Shown: piece after piece, positions 24,843 to 36,075 of the stretch | Layout: each line of letters opens with the position of its first letter | Numbering within the stretch: the stretch's first letter is position 1 | DNA from: Coriobacteriia bacterium | Lineage (GTDB): Bacteria > Actinomycetota > Coriobacteriia > Anaerosomatales > Anaerosomataceae | Assembly (NCBI GenBank): GCA_030655755.1 | Contig: JAUSOQ010000057.1 | Coordinates: 1 to 64,000 of the forward strand | DNA length: 64,000 bases | Reading direction: 5' to 3' | The notes under the pieces: model-generated | The model's input: the letters and a program-made list of their open reading frames with translations, nothing else | Databases searched by the model: none | What the model was told of the DNA's origin: nothing | Program-made: the position numbers and the translations under genes

Positions 24843-24875
24843 GAAGGGCCCGGCTTCTCGTGAGCTGGGTCCTTC
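24843..24875 (+). terminator. Hairpin after the cytochrome gene
   Basis: GAAGGGCCCGGCT pairs with AGCTGGGTCCTTC over a 7-base loop, 22 bases after the stop codon. No T-run follows, so it may be a weak or factor-assisted terminator. Confidence 0.45.
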
Positions 24876-24934
24876 TGCATCCTGAGCGGCCAACGCGACT
24901 ACGGACCGCGTGCTTCCACGAAGCGTTCTACTGC

Positions 24935-24963
24935 TTGTCGCTCGAATGCCGCTGACGTATACT
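24935..24963 (+). promoter_or_regulatory. Promoter of the ilv-ser-leu operon
   Basis: TTGTCG at 24935-24940 and TATACT at 24958-24963, 17 bases apart, form a good sigma-70-type promoter 66 bases before the T-box leader core. Confidence 0.65.
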
Positions 24964-25026
24964 CGCACCCTGATCAGCTGAATACGAGAATGGCGTTGAC
25001 GGGGACAGTAGGGGCCAATCCTTACC

Positions 25027-25260
25027 ACAGAGAGCCGGGGATGGTGGAAACCCGGCGTTGGACGTCTCGAAACTCACCCCTGAGCCGACCGGAAGAACGG
25101 ACCGATACCCGCGTGCGGACGACCTCCGCAGGGAACCGGGACAAGTAAGACGGGACGGTGGCATCCGTTACCTGCCGCATGAGTGGACGCACGTCACGAC
25201 GTGCGTCAAACGGGGTGGTACCGCGGGAGTGAGTCTCTCGTCCCTGATCGGGGTGACTGC
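25027..25260 (+). promoter_or_regulatory. T-box leader, Leu (CUC) specifier
   Basis: The leader has the stem I signature (AGAGAGCCGGGG, GGTGGAAACCCGGC), a specifier region GAAACTCACC in which CUC (25073-25075) aligns with the Trp codon of the trp T-box, and the antiterminator sequence GGGTGGTACCGCGGG near 25,212-25,227 followed by CTCTCGTCCC. The specifier codes for leucine, so uncharged tRNA-Leu should turn on the downstream ilv-ser-leu genes. The hairpin TCGTCCC/GGGGTGA that would terminate lacks a clear T-run. Confidence 0.88.
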
Positions 25261-25356
25261 ATTCTCGGCGGTTTCGTCGTTTCTTAGACACCCCTCGATC
25301 ACCGCCCATCATGCGGCACGTGCGGCAGCCGCCGACCCCTCGGGGAAGGTGGACGC

Positions 25357-27021
25357 ATGGAGCTTCGGAGCGACCGCATGAAGAAGGGCCTCACCCGGGC
25401 GCCACATAGGAGCCTTCTGAAGGCCGACGGCCTTACCGATGAGGAGATCTCGCGGCCGATCATCGCTGTCGTCAACTCGGCCAACGAGATCATCCCGGGT
25501 CATCTGCAGCTTGCCGCTATCGCTGACGCGGTCAAGGCAGGTATCCGCATGGCTGGCGGTACGCCGCTTGAGTTCTCCACCATCGGTATCTGCGACGGTA
25601 TCGCAATGGGTCATGTCGGCATGCGTTACTCACTAGCGTCGCGTGAGGTGATCGCCGACTCGGTCGAGCTCGTCGTGCAAGGCCATGCGTTCGACGCGAT
25701 GGTCATGATCCCGAACTGCGACAAGATCATCCCCGGCATGCTCATGGCCGCCGCCCGTCTCGACATCCCCACGGTCGTCGTGTCCGGCGGACCGATGCTT
25801 GCGGGTAAGTGGCAGGGGCATGACGTCGACCTCAACACCGTCTTCTCTGCGGTGGGTGAGGTCAGCGCGGGCACGGTGTCCGAAAAGGACCTGTACGATC
25901 TTGAGAATGCGGCCTGTCCTACGTGCGGAAGCTGTGCCGGGCTGTTCACCGCCAACTCGATGAACTGTCTGACCGAGGCGATCGGTATGGGTCTGCCAGG
26001 TAATGGCACGATACCGGCTGTCTACAGCGAACGCATACGCCTCGCGAAGCACGCAGGTATGCAGGTCATGGAGTTGCTCAAGAAGGGCATCACCGCTCGC
26101 GACATCATGACACCGGCGGCCATCCGCAATGCGATGACGCTGGACATGGCGTTCGGCGGATCGAGCAACACGGTGCTGCACCTGACGGCGATCGCGCACG
26201 AGGCAGGCGCCGACATCACACTCGATGACTGGGCTGAGGTGAGCGCGCGTACGCCCAACCTCGTGCGTATCTCGCCGGCGAGCGACTACCACATGGAAGA
26301 CCTCTACTTCGCGGGTGGCGTCCCGGCGATCATGGCCGAGCTTGCCAAGCGCGATCTGGTCGATGACAGCGTGATGACCGCCACCGGTGAGAAGCTGCGC
26401 CATAACCTGAAGGGTGTCAACGGCGCCGACGGTCGTATCATCCGTTCCGTCGAGGACCCGTACTATGCCGAGGGTGGTCTTCGCGTTATGAAGGGCAACC
26501 TTGCGCCGCGCGGAGGGGTCGTCAAGCAGTCGGCGGTCGCTGCCGAGATGCGTCAGCACAGCGGCCCCGCGCGTGTCTTCGATTCCGAGGAGGCCGCCGT
26601 CGACGCCATCCTGGGCGGCAAGATCGTCGCCGGCGATGTCGTCGTGATCCGCTATGAAGGTCCGAAAGGCGGACCGGGTATGCGCGAGATGCTGGCACCG
26701 ACTTCCGCGGTGAAGGGCATGGGGCTCTGGAGCAGCGTCGCGCTCATCACCGACGGCCGTTTCAGCGGCGCCACCTCCGGTGCATCGATCGGACACGTCT
26801 CGCCCGAGGCCGCCGACGGCGGCCCGATGGCACTGGTCGAAGAAGGCGACATCATCGAGATCGACATCGACGCGGGAACACTGACGCTCACTGTGACCGA
26901 TGAGCGGCTTGCTATGCGGCGACGCGAGTGGACGGCGCCCGAACCGAAGGTGACGACGGGCTATCTCGCCCGCTATGCGCGCTTCGTCTCCAGCGCGGAC
27001 GAGGGGGCGGTGCTGTCGTGA
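25357..27021 (+). CDS. ilvD: Dihydroxyacid dehydratase
   Basis: The 554-residue iron-sulfur enzyme makes the 2-oxo acid precursors of valine and isoleucine. Cluster and active-site motifs are visible: [27 protein letters not shown], and GRFSGATSG near the end. The length is normal for IlvD. ATG at 25,357 gives [11 protein letters not shown], the usual family start, with GGAAGG in front. First gene of the T-box operon; ilvB follows. Confidence 0.97.
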   Translation: MELRSDRMKKGLTRAPHRSLLKADGLTDEEISRPIIAVVNSANEIIPGHLQLAAIADAVKAGIRMAGGTPLEFSTIGICDGIAMGHVGMRYSLASREVIADSVELVVQGHAFDAMVMIPNCDKIIPGMLMAAARLDIPTVVVSGGPMLAGKWQGHDVDLNTVFSAVGEVSAGTVSEKDLYDLENAACPTCGSCAGLFTANSMNCLTEAIGMGLPGNGTIPAVYSERIRLAKHAGMQVMELLKKGITARDIMTPAAIRNAMTLDMAFGGSSNTVLHLTAIAHEAGADITLDDWAEVSARTPNLVRISPASDYHMEDLYFAGGVPAIMAELAKRDLVDDSVMTATGEKLRHNLKGVNGADGRIIRSVEDPYYAEGGLRVMKGNLAPRGGVVKQSAVAAEMRQHSGPARVFDSEEAAVDAILGGKIVAGDVVVIRYEGPKGGPGMREMLAPTSAVKGMGLWSSVALITDGRFSGATSGASIGHVSPEAADGGPMALVEEGDIIEIDIDAGTLTLTVTDERLAMRRREWTAPEPKVTTGYLARYARFVSSADEGAVLS

Positions 27022-27064
27022 ATCGGATGTCAGACAAGCAGCGGACGACGCAGGAGGTGACGAG

Positions 27065-28813
27065 ATGAGGATCACGGGCGCAGAGGCCCTGGTGAAGTCC
27101 TTGCAGGCCGAGGGTGTCGAGGTCGTCTTCGGGTACCCGGGCGGTGTAGCGCTGCCCATCTTCGACGCACTCTACGACGTCGAAAGTCCGCGGACCATCC
27201 TCGTGCGGCACGAGCAGGCAGCGGTGCATGCTGCGGACGGCTATGCACGGGTTACCGGCAAGCCCGCCGCAGTCATCGTGACGAGCGGCCCGGGTGCGAC
27301 CAACACCATCACCGGCATCGCGAACGCGTTCATGGACTCGATCCCGATGGTGGTGATCACCGCGCAGGTGGCGACGCACGTCATCGGTACCGATGCATTC
27401 CAGGAATCCGACATGACGGGTATCACGATCCCGATCACGAAGCACAACTACCTGGTGAAGAGCTCGGCCGAGCTGCCCGAAGTGATCAAAGAGTCCTTCC
27501 ATATCGCCACGATGGGCCGTCCCGGGCCCGTGCTTGTCGACCTGCCGGTCGACGTCAGTAAAGGGGAGCTTGAGTTCCACTATCCGGAGCAGGTCAACCT
27601 CCCCGGTTTCAAGCCGACGTACAAGGGCCATAGCAAGCAGATCAAACAGGCTGCTTCGCTGATCTCCAAGGCCCGCAAGCCGCTGCTGTACGCGGGCGGC
27701 GGCGTACTCGCCTCGGGAGCATGGAAGGAACTCAAAGAGCTTGCCGAGCTCATGCAGCTGCCTGTCGTCACGACGCTGATGGGCAAGGGCGCATTCCCCG
27801 AGGACCATCATCTGTTCGTGGGGATGCCCGGCATGCACGGCGCCAAGTACACGAACTACACGATCACCGAGACCGACCTACTCATCGGCGTAGGGGTGCG
27901 CTTCGACGATCGCGTGACGGGCAAGCTCGCTGCGTTCGCCAGCAAGTCCAAGGTCATCCATATCGACATCGACCCGGCCGAGATCGGCAAGAACAAGGCC
28001 GTCGACGTCCCCATCGTGGGCGATGCCTGCAATGTACTCACCGCGATCATCGCCGAGCTCCGCAAGATGGGCGCCGAGCCGCGTACCGATGCGTGGATGC
28101 GCGTCATCGATGACTGGCGCAACCGATTCCCCCTGCACTACCACACTGAAGAGAACGTGCTCATGCCCGAGTATGTGGTCGAGCGTGTGCGCGAACTCAC
28201 GAAGGATCGACCCACCGTCATCTGCACCGAGGTCGGCCAGAACCAGATGTGGGCGTGCCAGTACACCAAGATCCGCGAGCCGCGCACCTGGGTCTCCTCC
28301 GGTGGCCTGGGCACCATGGGCTTCGGCTTTCCGGCGGCGATGGGCGCGCAGGTCGGTCGGCCCGATCACCTCGTCATCGACATCGCCGGAGACGGCAGCT
28401 TCCAGATGAACACCCAAGAGCTTGCCACCGTGTTCATCAACAAGATCCCGGTCAAGGTCGTCATCCTCAACAATGGCGTGCTGGGTATGGTGCGCCAGTG
28501 GCAGGAGCTCTTCTACGACCAGCGCTACGCGTTCACGACCCTGGGTCAGGAGTCGCCCGACTTCGTGAAGCTTGCCGAGGCGTACGGGTGTCTCGGTCTT
28601 CGCGCGACCAAGGTCGAGGACGTCGACGCAGTGCTGCAGCAGGCGTTCGACTACGACGGACCTGCGGTCGTGGACTGCAGGGTCGCTCCAGGGGCATGTG
28701 TGTGGCCGATGGTGGCGCCCGGCGGATCCATCGACGAGATGCTCGGCGGCATTCCCGGAGGTCCGCTTTCCGAGATGCTCGATGACGAGCTGCTAGAGGA
28801 GGTGTGGGAGTAG
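27065..28813 (+). CDS. ilvB: Acetolactate synthase, large subunit
   Basis: The 582-residue thiamine-diphosphate enzyme makes acetolactate or acetohydroxybutyrate. Domains in order are pyrimidine-binding (FGYPGGVALPIFDAL, RHEQAAVHAADGYAR with the catalytic Glu), central, and pyrophosphate-binding (GDGSFQMNTQEL with the metal-binding motif). An AGGAGG lies 6 bases before the ATG. It is followed by the regulatory subunit immediately after its stop. Confidence 0.97.
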   Translation: MRITGAEALVKSLQAEGVEVVFGYPGGVALPIFDALYDVESPRTILVRHEQAAVHAADGYARVTGKPAAVIVTSGPGATNTITGIANAFMDSIPMVVITAQVATHVIGTDAFQESDMTGITIPITKHNYLVKSSAELPEVIKESFHIATMGRPGPVLVDLPVDVSKGELEFHYPEQVNLPGFKPTYKGHSKQIKQAASLISKARKPLLYAGGGVLASGAWKELKELAELMQLPVVTTLMGKGAFPEDHHLFVGMPGMHGAKYTNYTITETDLLIGVGVRFDDRVTGKLAAFASKSKVIHIDIDPAEIGKNKAVDVPIVGDACNVLTAIIAELRKMGAEPRTDAWMRVIDDWRNRFPLHYHTEENVLMPEYVVERVRELTKDRPTVICTEVGQNQMWACQYTKIREPRTWVSSGGLGTMGFGFPAAMGAQVGRPDHLVIDIAGDGSFQMNTQELATVFINKIPVKVVILNNGVLGMVRQWQELFYDQRYAFTTLGQESPDFVKLAEAYGCLGLRATKVEDVDAVLQQAFDYDGPAVVDCRVAPGACVWPMVAPGGSIDEMLGGIPGGPLSEMLDDELLEEVWE

Positions 28814-29302
28814 ATGACGCATACACTGTCAGTGCTCGTTGAGAACAAGCCCGGCGTGCTCACGCGCATCGCTTCGCTGTTCGCCCGGCGTGGCTTCAAC
28901 ATCGACTCGCTCGCTGTTGGCATCACCGAGGACCCGACACTCTCGCGGATGACCATCGTGGTGTCTGCCGAGGACACGCCCGTCGAACAGATCACCAAGC
29001 AACTGCATAAACTCATCAACGTGCTCAAGATCCAAGACCTGGATCCGAAGGAGATGATCGACCGCGAGCTTGTGCTCTTCAAGGTGAACGCACCGCCCGA
29101 GCGACGTCACGAGATCATCGAGATCGCCAACGTCTTCAGGGCCAAGATCGTGGACGTGGGCAAGAACAGCCTGACGATCGAGGCTACCGGAGTCAGCGAC
29201 AAACTCGCCGCGATGGAAGATCTGCTTCGAGCGTATGGGATCAAGGAGCTCGCACGTACGGGAAAGATCGCGCTTGCGCGAGGCTCGAAAGACCCGCAGT
29301 AA
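28814..29302 (+). CDS. ilvN: Acetolactate synthase, small (regulatory) subunit
   Basis: The 162-residue protein has an N-terminal ACT domain ([31 protein letters not shown], seen here as [14 protein letters not shown] and GFNIDSL) and a C-terminal ALS_ss_C domain ([22 protein letters not shown]). It binds the large subunit and gives valine feedback inhibition. The ATG follows the ilvB stop directly. Confidence 0.96.
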   Translation: MTHTLSVLVENKPGVLTRIASLFARRGFNIDSLAVGITEDPTLSRMTIVVSAEDTPVEQITKQLHKLINVLKIQDLDPKEMIDRELVLFKVNAPPERRHEIIEIANVFRAKIVDVGKNSLTIEATGVSDKLAAMEDLLRAYGIKELARTGKIALARGSKDPQ

Positions 29303-29355
29303 GGACCGGACAGGGCAATTCCCGGGGAACCGGGTTTCGACCAGGAGGAGACATC

Positions 29356-30351
29356 ATGGCCACCGTTTACTACGAAAGCGATTGCGACCTGAAGTGGGTA
29401 TGCGAGCGCAAGATCGCCGTTATCGGCTACGGCTCGCAGGGACACGCCCACGCACTGAACCTGCATGACTCGGGCTGCGACGTACGTGTCGGTCTGCGCG
29501 CCGGCTCGAAGAGCTGGAACAAGGTGAAAGAAGCCGGCCTGAAGGTCATGACGCCGCGCGAGGCGGCGCAGGAGGCCGACATCGTGATGATGCTCACGCC
29601 TGATGAGACGCAGGCGCACACGTACTACTCGGAGATCCATGAGTCGATGAGCGCAGGCAAGGTGCTCGCCTTCGCGCACGGTTTCAACATCCACTTCAAC
29701 CAGATCGAGCCGCCGGCTGACATCGACGTCATCATGATCGCGCCCAAGGGTCCCGGTCATATGGTGCGTCGCATGTTCACTGAAGGCTCCGGCGTGCCCA
29801 ACCTGATCGCTGTCTATCAGGATGCGAGCGGCAACGCCAAAGACATCGCGCTGTCGTGGGCTGCCGGTATCGGTGGCGCGCGTGCGGCGATCATCGAGAC
29901 GACCTTCGCGGAAGAGACCGAGACCGATCTCTTCGGTGAGCAGGTCGTGCTGTGCGGCGGCACGACCGAGCTTGTGAAGGCGGGTTTCGAGACGCTCGTC
30001 GAGGCAGGTTATCAGCCCGAGATCGCGTACTTCGAGTGCATGCACGAACTCAAGCTCATCGTCGACCTCATGTACGAGGGCGGCATGGCGAAGATGTTCG
30101 ATTCGATCAGCAACACCGCCGAGTACGGCGCCTACGTATCAGGCCCGCGCATCATCACCGATGAGACCCGCGCGACCATGGCCGACATCTTGTGGGAGAT
30201 CCAGAACGGCTCGTTCGCGCGTGACTGGATGCTTGAGAACAAGGTGGCCGCACCGTCGTTCAAGGCGACCCGCCGCATCAACGCCGAACACTTCGTCGAA
30301 GAGGTCGGCGGCGAACTGCGTGGCATGTTCAGCTGGATCAAAAAGGACTAG
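29356..30351 (+). CDS. ilvC: Ketol-acid reductoisomerase
   Basis: The 331-residue class I enzyme rearranges and reduces acetolactate. The Rossmann motif is [15 protein letters not shown], the NADPH-selecting loop has GLRAGSKSW, and the Mg-binding residues are in the C-terminal knotted domain ([23 protein letters not shown]). Length fits the short class. An AGGAGG is 9 bases before the ATG. It follows the ilvBN genes. Confidence 0.97.
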   Translation: MATVYYESDCDLKWVCERKIAVIGYGSQGHAHALNLHDSGCDVRVGLRAGSKSWNKVKEAGLKVMTPREAAQEADIVMMLTPDETQAHTYYSEIHESMSAGKVLAFAHGFNIHFNQIEPPADIDVIMIAPKGPGHMVRRMFTEGSGVPNLIAVYQDASGNAKDIALSWAAGIGGARAAIIETTFAEETETDLFGEQVVLCGGTTELVKAGFETLVEAGYQPEIAYFECMHELKLIVDLMYEGGMAKMFDSISNTAEYGAYVSGPRIITDETRATMADILWEIQNGSFARDWMLENKVAAPSFKATRRINAEHFVEEVGGELRGMFSWIKKD

Positions 30352-30424
30352 CACCCGGTTTTCTCGGCCGTCGATGCCGGGCGACGGCGCCACATCCGTC
30401 CTTGTGAAGAGGGAGAGAGATACG

Positions 30425-31573
30425 ATGCAGAAGAAGTACCTGATGACGCCGGGACCGACTCCTGTACCCGCGGAGGTCCTGCTCGCACAGGCACGGCCCA
30501 TGATCCACCACCGCACGCCTGACTTCTCGGCCATCTTGATGGAGTGCATCGAGGGGCTGAGGGAAGTCTTCGAGACCGAGAAGAGCGATGTGCTCATCTT
30601 ATCGTGCTCGGGTACGGGCGCGATGGAGTCCTCGTTCGCAAACTGTTTCTGCGCCGGTGACACGGTCATCGTGGCGCGCAACGGCAAGTTCGGCGACCGC
30701 ATGGTGCAGCTTGCCAAGGCCTACGGTCTGACAGTCGTCGACCTCGCCTACGAGTGGACCGAGACGGTCAAGCCTGCCGACATCGCTGTCGCGCTCGCAG
30801 CGAACCCCGGTGCGCGCGGCGTCGTCGTCGTGCAGTCCGAGACGAGCTCTGGCGTGCTCAACGACGTCGAAGCCATCGGCGCCATCGTGAGAGGCTACGA
30901 GGACTGCGTGTTCATCGTCGACAGCATCACCGGCATCGGGGCGGTGCCGTGCAAGACCGATGAGTGGGGTCTGGACGTCGTCATGACCGGCTCGCAGAAG
31001 GGGCTCATGCTCCCGCCGGGTCTGGCCGCACTCACCGTCTCCCCGAAGGCGTGGAAGGCCTACGAGCGTTCGACGCTGCCGAAGTACTACTTCGACTGGA
31101 TGAAGTACAAGAAGAACATCGAGAAGGAGACGACGCCGTTCACGCCGCCGGTCTCGCTCATCATCGGTCTGGCCGAGTCGCTTAAGATGATGCGTGAAGA
31201 GGGCATCGACAACGTCATCGCCCGCCACAGCAGGCTGGCCGAGGCGACCCGCAAGGGCTGTGAAGCACTCGGCATGGAGCTGTTCGCTCCCGCCGATGGG
31301 CGCGGCAGCGCGGTCACGCCGGTGTGGGTGCCCGAGGGCGTCGATGGCAAGGCCATCGTCAAGATCATGAAGAACAAGTACGGCGTCACCATCGCCGGCG
31401 GCCAGGACGACTACGTGGGCCGCATCTTCCGCGTAGGACATCTCGGCTACTTCGGCGAGTTCGACATCATCACGACGCTTGCGGCGCTCGAGATGACGCT
31501 TGCCGAGTTGGGGTACGTATTCGAGCGCGGTGCCGGCATCATTGCCGCCGAAGCCGTCTTCATGGGGGAGTAG
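30425..31573 (+). CDS. Class V aminotransferase (phosphoserine or serine-glyoxylate type)
   Basis: The 382-residue PLP enzyme has the fold-type I class V pattern: LMTPGPTPVP at the start, SCSGTGAMESSF for phosphate binding, and the PLP Lys in TGSQKGLMLPPG. It resembles the serine-glyoxylate aminotransferase branch, which in many anaerobes replaces SerC. The next gene is serA with only 2 bases between, so it most likely supplies phosphoserine. Substrate choice is inferred from the neighbour. Confidence 0.88.
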   Translation: MQKKYLMTPGPTPVPAEVLLAQARPMIHHRTPDFSAILMECIEGLREVFETEKSDVLILSCSGTGAMESSFANCFCAGDTVIVARNGKFGDRMVQLAKAYGLTVVDLAYEWTETVKPADIAVALAANPGARGVVVVQSETSSGVLNDVEAIGAIVRGYEDCVFIVDSITGIGAVPCKTDEWGLDVVMTGSQKGLMLPPGLAALTVSPKAWKAYERSTLPKYYFDWMKYKKNIEKETTPFTPPVSLIIGLAESLKMMREEGIDNVIARHSRLAEATRKGCEALGMELFAPADGRGSAVTPVWVPEGVDGKAIVKIMKNKYGVTIAGGQDDYVGRIFRVGHLGYFGEFDIITTLAALEMTLAELGYVFERGAGIIAAEAVFMGE

Positions 31574-31575
31574 AG

Positions 31576-33156
31576 ATGAAGGTACTGGTAGCAGAGAAGA
31601 TCGCCGCTTCAGGTATCGAGCTGCTCAAAGCGGAGTTCGAGGTCGACGTTCTGACCGACCTGACCCCCGCGCAGCTCGTCGAGAAGATCGGCGAATACGA
31701 TGGTCTGATCGTCCGCTCGGCCACTAAGGCGACGCGCGAGGTCATCGAGGCGGGTGTGAACCTCAAGATCATCGGTCGCGCGGGCGTGGGAGTCGACAAC
31801 GTCGATGTCCAGGCGGCGACCGAGCACGGCGTCATCGTGTGCAACGCGCCCACGAGCAACATCGTGTCCGCTGCCGAGCACACCATCGCGCTTATGCTGG
31901 CGCAGGCGCGCAATATCCCGCAGGCGAACGCGAGCATGAAGCAGTGCAAGTGGGAGCGTAGCAAGTTCACGGGCACCGAAGTCTATGAGAAGATCCTCGG
32001 CGTCGTCGGTCTCGGCCGCATCGGTATCCTGGTGGCCGAGCGTGCGCGTGGGCTCGGCATGAAAGTGCTCGCGTTCGACCCCTATGTCTCCGAAGAGCGT
32101 GCGGCGCAGATGGGTCTTGAGCTTGCACCGACGCTCGATGACCTGCTTCCGCGTGCTGATTTCTTGGCGGTCCACCTTCCCAAGACGAAGGAGACCATCG
32201 GCATGTTCGGACCGGCCGAGTTCGCCAAGATGAAGACGGGCGTCCGCCTGATGAACACCGCGCGTGGCGGTATCTATCAGGAGGAAGCGCTCCTGGACGC
32301 GCTTCGCAGCGGGAAGGTCGCCTCGGCGGGTATCGACGTCTACGAGAAAGAACCGTGCACCGACTCTCCGCTGTTCGCGTTCGACCAGGTCATCGTGACG
32401 CCGCACCTGGGTGCTTCGACCGAAGAAGCGCAGGACCGCGCGGGCGAGCAGATCGCCCAGTTCGTGGCCGCAGGCCTTCGGGGTGAGATGGTTTCGACCG
32501 CAGTCAACATCGCACCGGTCGCACCTGACGTGATGGAGCAGGTCGGTCCCTATATCCCTGTCGCCGAAGCTCTCGGCTCAGCGCTCGGCCAGATCGTACG
32601 TGGGCAGGTGTATGAGCTTGAGGCGCACTTCATCGGCGCACTTGCCGAGCAGGACACGCGCATCCTCAAGACGGCGCTGCTCAAGGGTCTGCTCACCGCG
32701 GTGACGCAGGACTCGATCAACTTCGTGAACGCGAACCTGTACGCCGAACAGCGTGGCATACAGATGTCGGAGCACAAGCGTCCTGACAGCTTCGACTACA
32801 TGAGCGTCATGGTGGTCGTGGCCAAGACCGAGCTGGGCGAAGTCAAGCTCGGCGCAACGCTTGTCGGCAAGAAGAACGAGCCTCGTTTGGTCGTCATGAA
32901 CGAATTCGAACTCGATATGGCGCCGACCCGGTACATGGCGTTTTTGAAGTACGCCGATAGGACGGGCGTGGTCGGTGCGGTGGGTGGCGCTCTTGGCGAG
33001 GCCAACATCAACATCGCGTCCATGCAGGTCGGGAGGACCGAGATGGGGGGTAGCGCGCTGATGGGAATCAACGTGGACTCACCGATCGGCCCTGAGCTAC
33101 TCGGCCGGATCGCTGAAGAGGTCGGCGCCGAGGGAGCCTGGAGCATCGAGCTCTAG
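31576..33156 (+). CDS. serA: D-3-phosphoglycerate dehydrogenase
   Basis: The 526-residue NAD enzyme makes the first intermediate of serine synthesis. The domain order is catalytic/NAD-binding (GVVGLGRIGILVAERA, with the active-site Arg in NTARGG and the His in VTPHLGASTEEAQ), an intervening ASB-type domain, and a C-terminal ACT domain (GVVGAVGGALGEANINIASMQVGR). This is the long form. It directly follows the aminotransferase, so the two form a serine unit inside the branched-chain operon. Confidence 0.96.
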   Translation: MKVLVAEKIAASGIELLKAEFEVDVLTDLTPAQLVEKIGEYDGLIVRSATKATREVIEAGVNLKIIGRAGVGVDNVDVQAATEHGVIVCNAPTSNIVSAAEHTIALMLAQARNIPQANASMKQCKWERSKFTGTEVYEKILGVVGLGRIGILVAERARGLGMKVLAFDPYVSEERAAQMGLELAPTLDDLLPRADFLAVHLPKTKETIGMFGPAEFAKMKTGVRLMNTARGGIYQEEALLDALRSGKVASAGIDVYEKEPCTDSPLFAFDQVIVTPHLGASTEEAQDRAGEQIAQFVAAGLRGEMVSTAVNIAPVAPDVMEQVGPYIPVAEALGSALGQIVRGQVYELEAHFIGALAEQDTRILKTALLKGLLTAVTQDSINFVNANLYAEQRGIQMSEHKRPDSFDYMSVMVVVAKTELGEVKLGATLVGKKNEPRLVVMNEFELDMAPTRYMAFLKYADRTGVVGAVGGALGEANINIASMQVGRTEMGGSALMGINVDSPIGPELLGRIAEEVGAEGAWSIEL

Positions 33157-33227
33157 CCCTCGCGCCGTGAAGCGGGGCGGCCACACCACCCCGGAGTGGC
33201 CGCCCGTATCCGGCAGAGGAGAGCATC

Positions 33228-34769
<1,542 letters not shown>

Positions 34770-34770
34770 C

Positions 34771-36039
34771 ATGCCCAGACCGATGACCATCACCGAGAAG
34801 ATCCTCGCCGCGCACGCCGGGATGGATGAGGTGGAGCCGGGCCAGCTCATCAACTGTCGGCTCGACCTCGTGCTCGCCAACGATGTGACCGCTCCGATCG
34901 CGATCCGCGAGTTCCGTCGCATCGGTGTCGATCATGTGTGGGACACGGAGAAGATCGCGCTCGTTCCGGACCACTACACGCCCAACAAAGACATCAAATC
35001 CGCCGAGCAGGCCAAGATGATGCGCGAATTCGCGCGGGAGCAGAACATCTCACACTACTACGAGATCGGCTGCATGGGCGTCGAGCATGCGCTACTGCCC
35101 GAGCAGGGCGTGGTGGGCGCCGGCGACGTGATAATCGGCGCCGATAGCCACACGTGCACCTACGGCGCCCTCGGCGCGTTCGCTACGGGTGTGGGGTCAA
35201 CTGACGCGGCTGCGGGTATGGCCACCGGCGAGGTGTGGTTCAAAGTCCCGGCGTCGCTCAAGTTCATCGTACAAGGCGAGCTTGGCCCATGGGTGAGCGC
35301 CAAAGACATCATCCTGCACATCATCGGGATGATCGGCGTGGACGGCGCGCTCTATCAGGCGATGGAGTTCTGCGGTTCGACGATCGACGCGCTCGATATG
35401 GACGGTCGCATGACCATCTGCAACATGGCGATCGAGGCTGGCGGCAAGTCCGGCATCATCGCGGTGGATGATACGACCCGCGCCTACATGGAGGGTCGCA
35501 CCGAGCGCCCGTGGACCGAGTATTTCTCGGACACGGACGCCGAATACGCCGCCGTCTACGAGATCGACGCTACTGGCATCAAGCCGACGGTCGCGTTCCC
35601 GCATCTGCCGAGCAACACGCGTGCAGCTGAGGACTCCCGCGACGTCTGGGTCGACCAGGTCGTCATCGGCTCCTGCACCAACGGCCGCCTGAGGGACCTG
35701 CGCATCGCTGCGAGCATCCTCAAGGGCCGCAAGGTGCACCCAAACGTGCGTCTGATCGTCATCCCCGCGACCCAGCAGATCTATCGTGACGCCATGCACG
35801 AGGGTCTGTTCGACGTCTTTCTCGACGCCGGTGCAGCGGTCTCCACGCCGACGTGCGGTCCGTGCCTCGGCGGTCATATGGGCATTCTCGCGGCAGGGGA
35901 GAGGGCGGTCGCTACGACCAATCGCAACTTCGTCGGTCGCATGGGCGATCCCACGAGCGAGGTCTATCTGAGCTCGCCTGCGGTCGCTGCGGCAACGGCG
36001 ATCGCCGGTCATATCGCGCTTCCCGAGGATCTGGACTGA
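34771..36039 (+). CDS. leuC: 3-Isopropylmalate dehydratase, large subunit
   Basis: The 422-residue aconitase-family protein binds a [4Fe-4S] cluster through cysteines in GSCTNGR and [10 protein letters not shown], and has the [11 protein letters not shown] motif. Length about 420 is that of the short, archaeal-type LeuC paired with a small LeuD, which fits the 164-residue LeuD downstream. The ATG follows a GAGGAG at the end of leuA. leuD is 2.1 kb away, displaced by a membrane-protein gene. Confidence 0.95.
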   Translation: MPRPMTITEKILAAHAGMDEVEPGQLINCRLDLVLANDVTAPIAIREFRRIGVDHVWDTEKIALVPDHYTPNKDIKSAEQAKMMREFAREQNISHYYEIGCMGVEHALLPEQGVVGAGDVIIGADSHTCTYGALGAFATGVGSTDAAAGMATGEVWFKVPASLKFIVQGELGPWVSAKDIILHIIGMIGVDGALYQAMEFCGSTIDALDMDGRMTICNMAIEAGGKSGIIAVDDTTRAYMEGRTERPWTEYFSDTDAEYAAVYEIDATGIKPTVAFPHLPSNTRAAEDSRDVWVDQVVIGSCTNGRLRDLRIAASILKGRKVHPNVRLIVIPATQQIYRDAMHEGLFDVFLDAGAAVSTPTCGPCLGGHMGILAAGERAVATTNRNFVGRMGDPTSEVYLSSPAVAAATAIAGHIALPEDLD

Positions 36040-36075
36040 CGCCGTGTCGCATGTGGTCGGGGAGAGGCGATTCCA

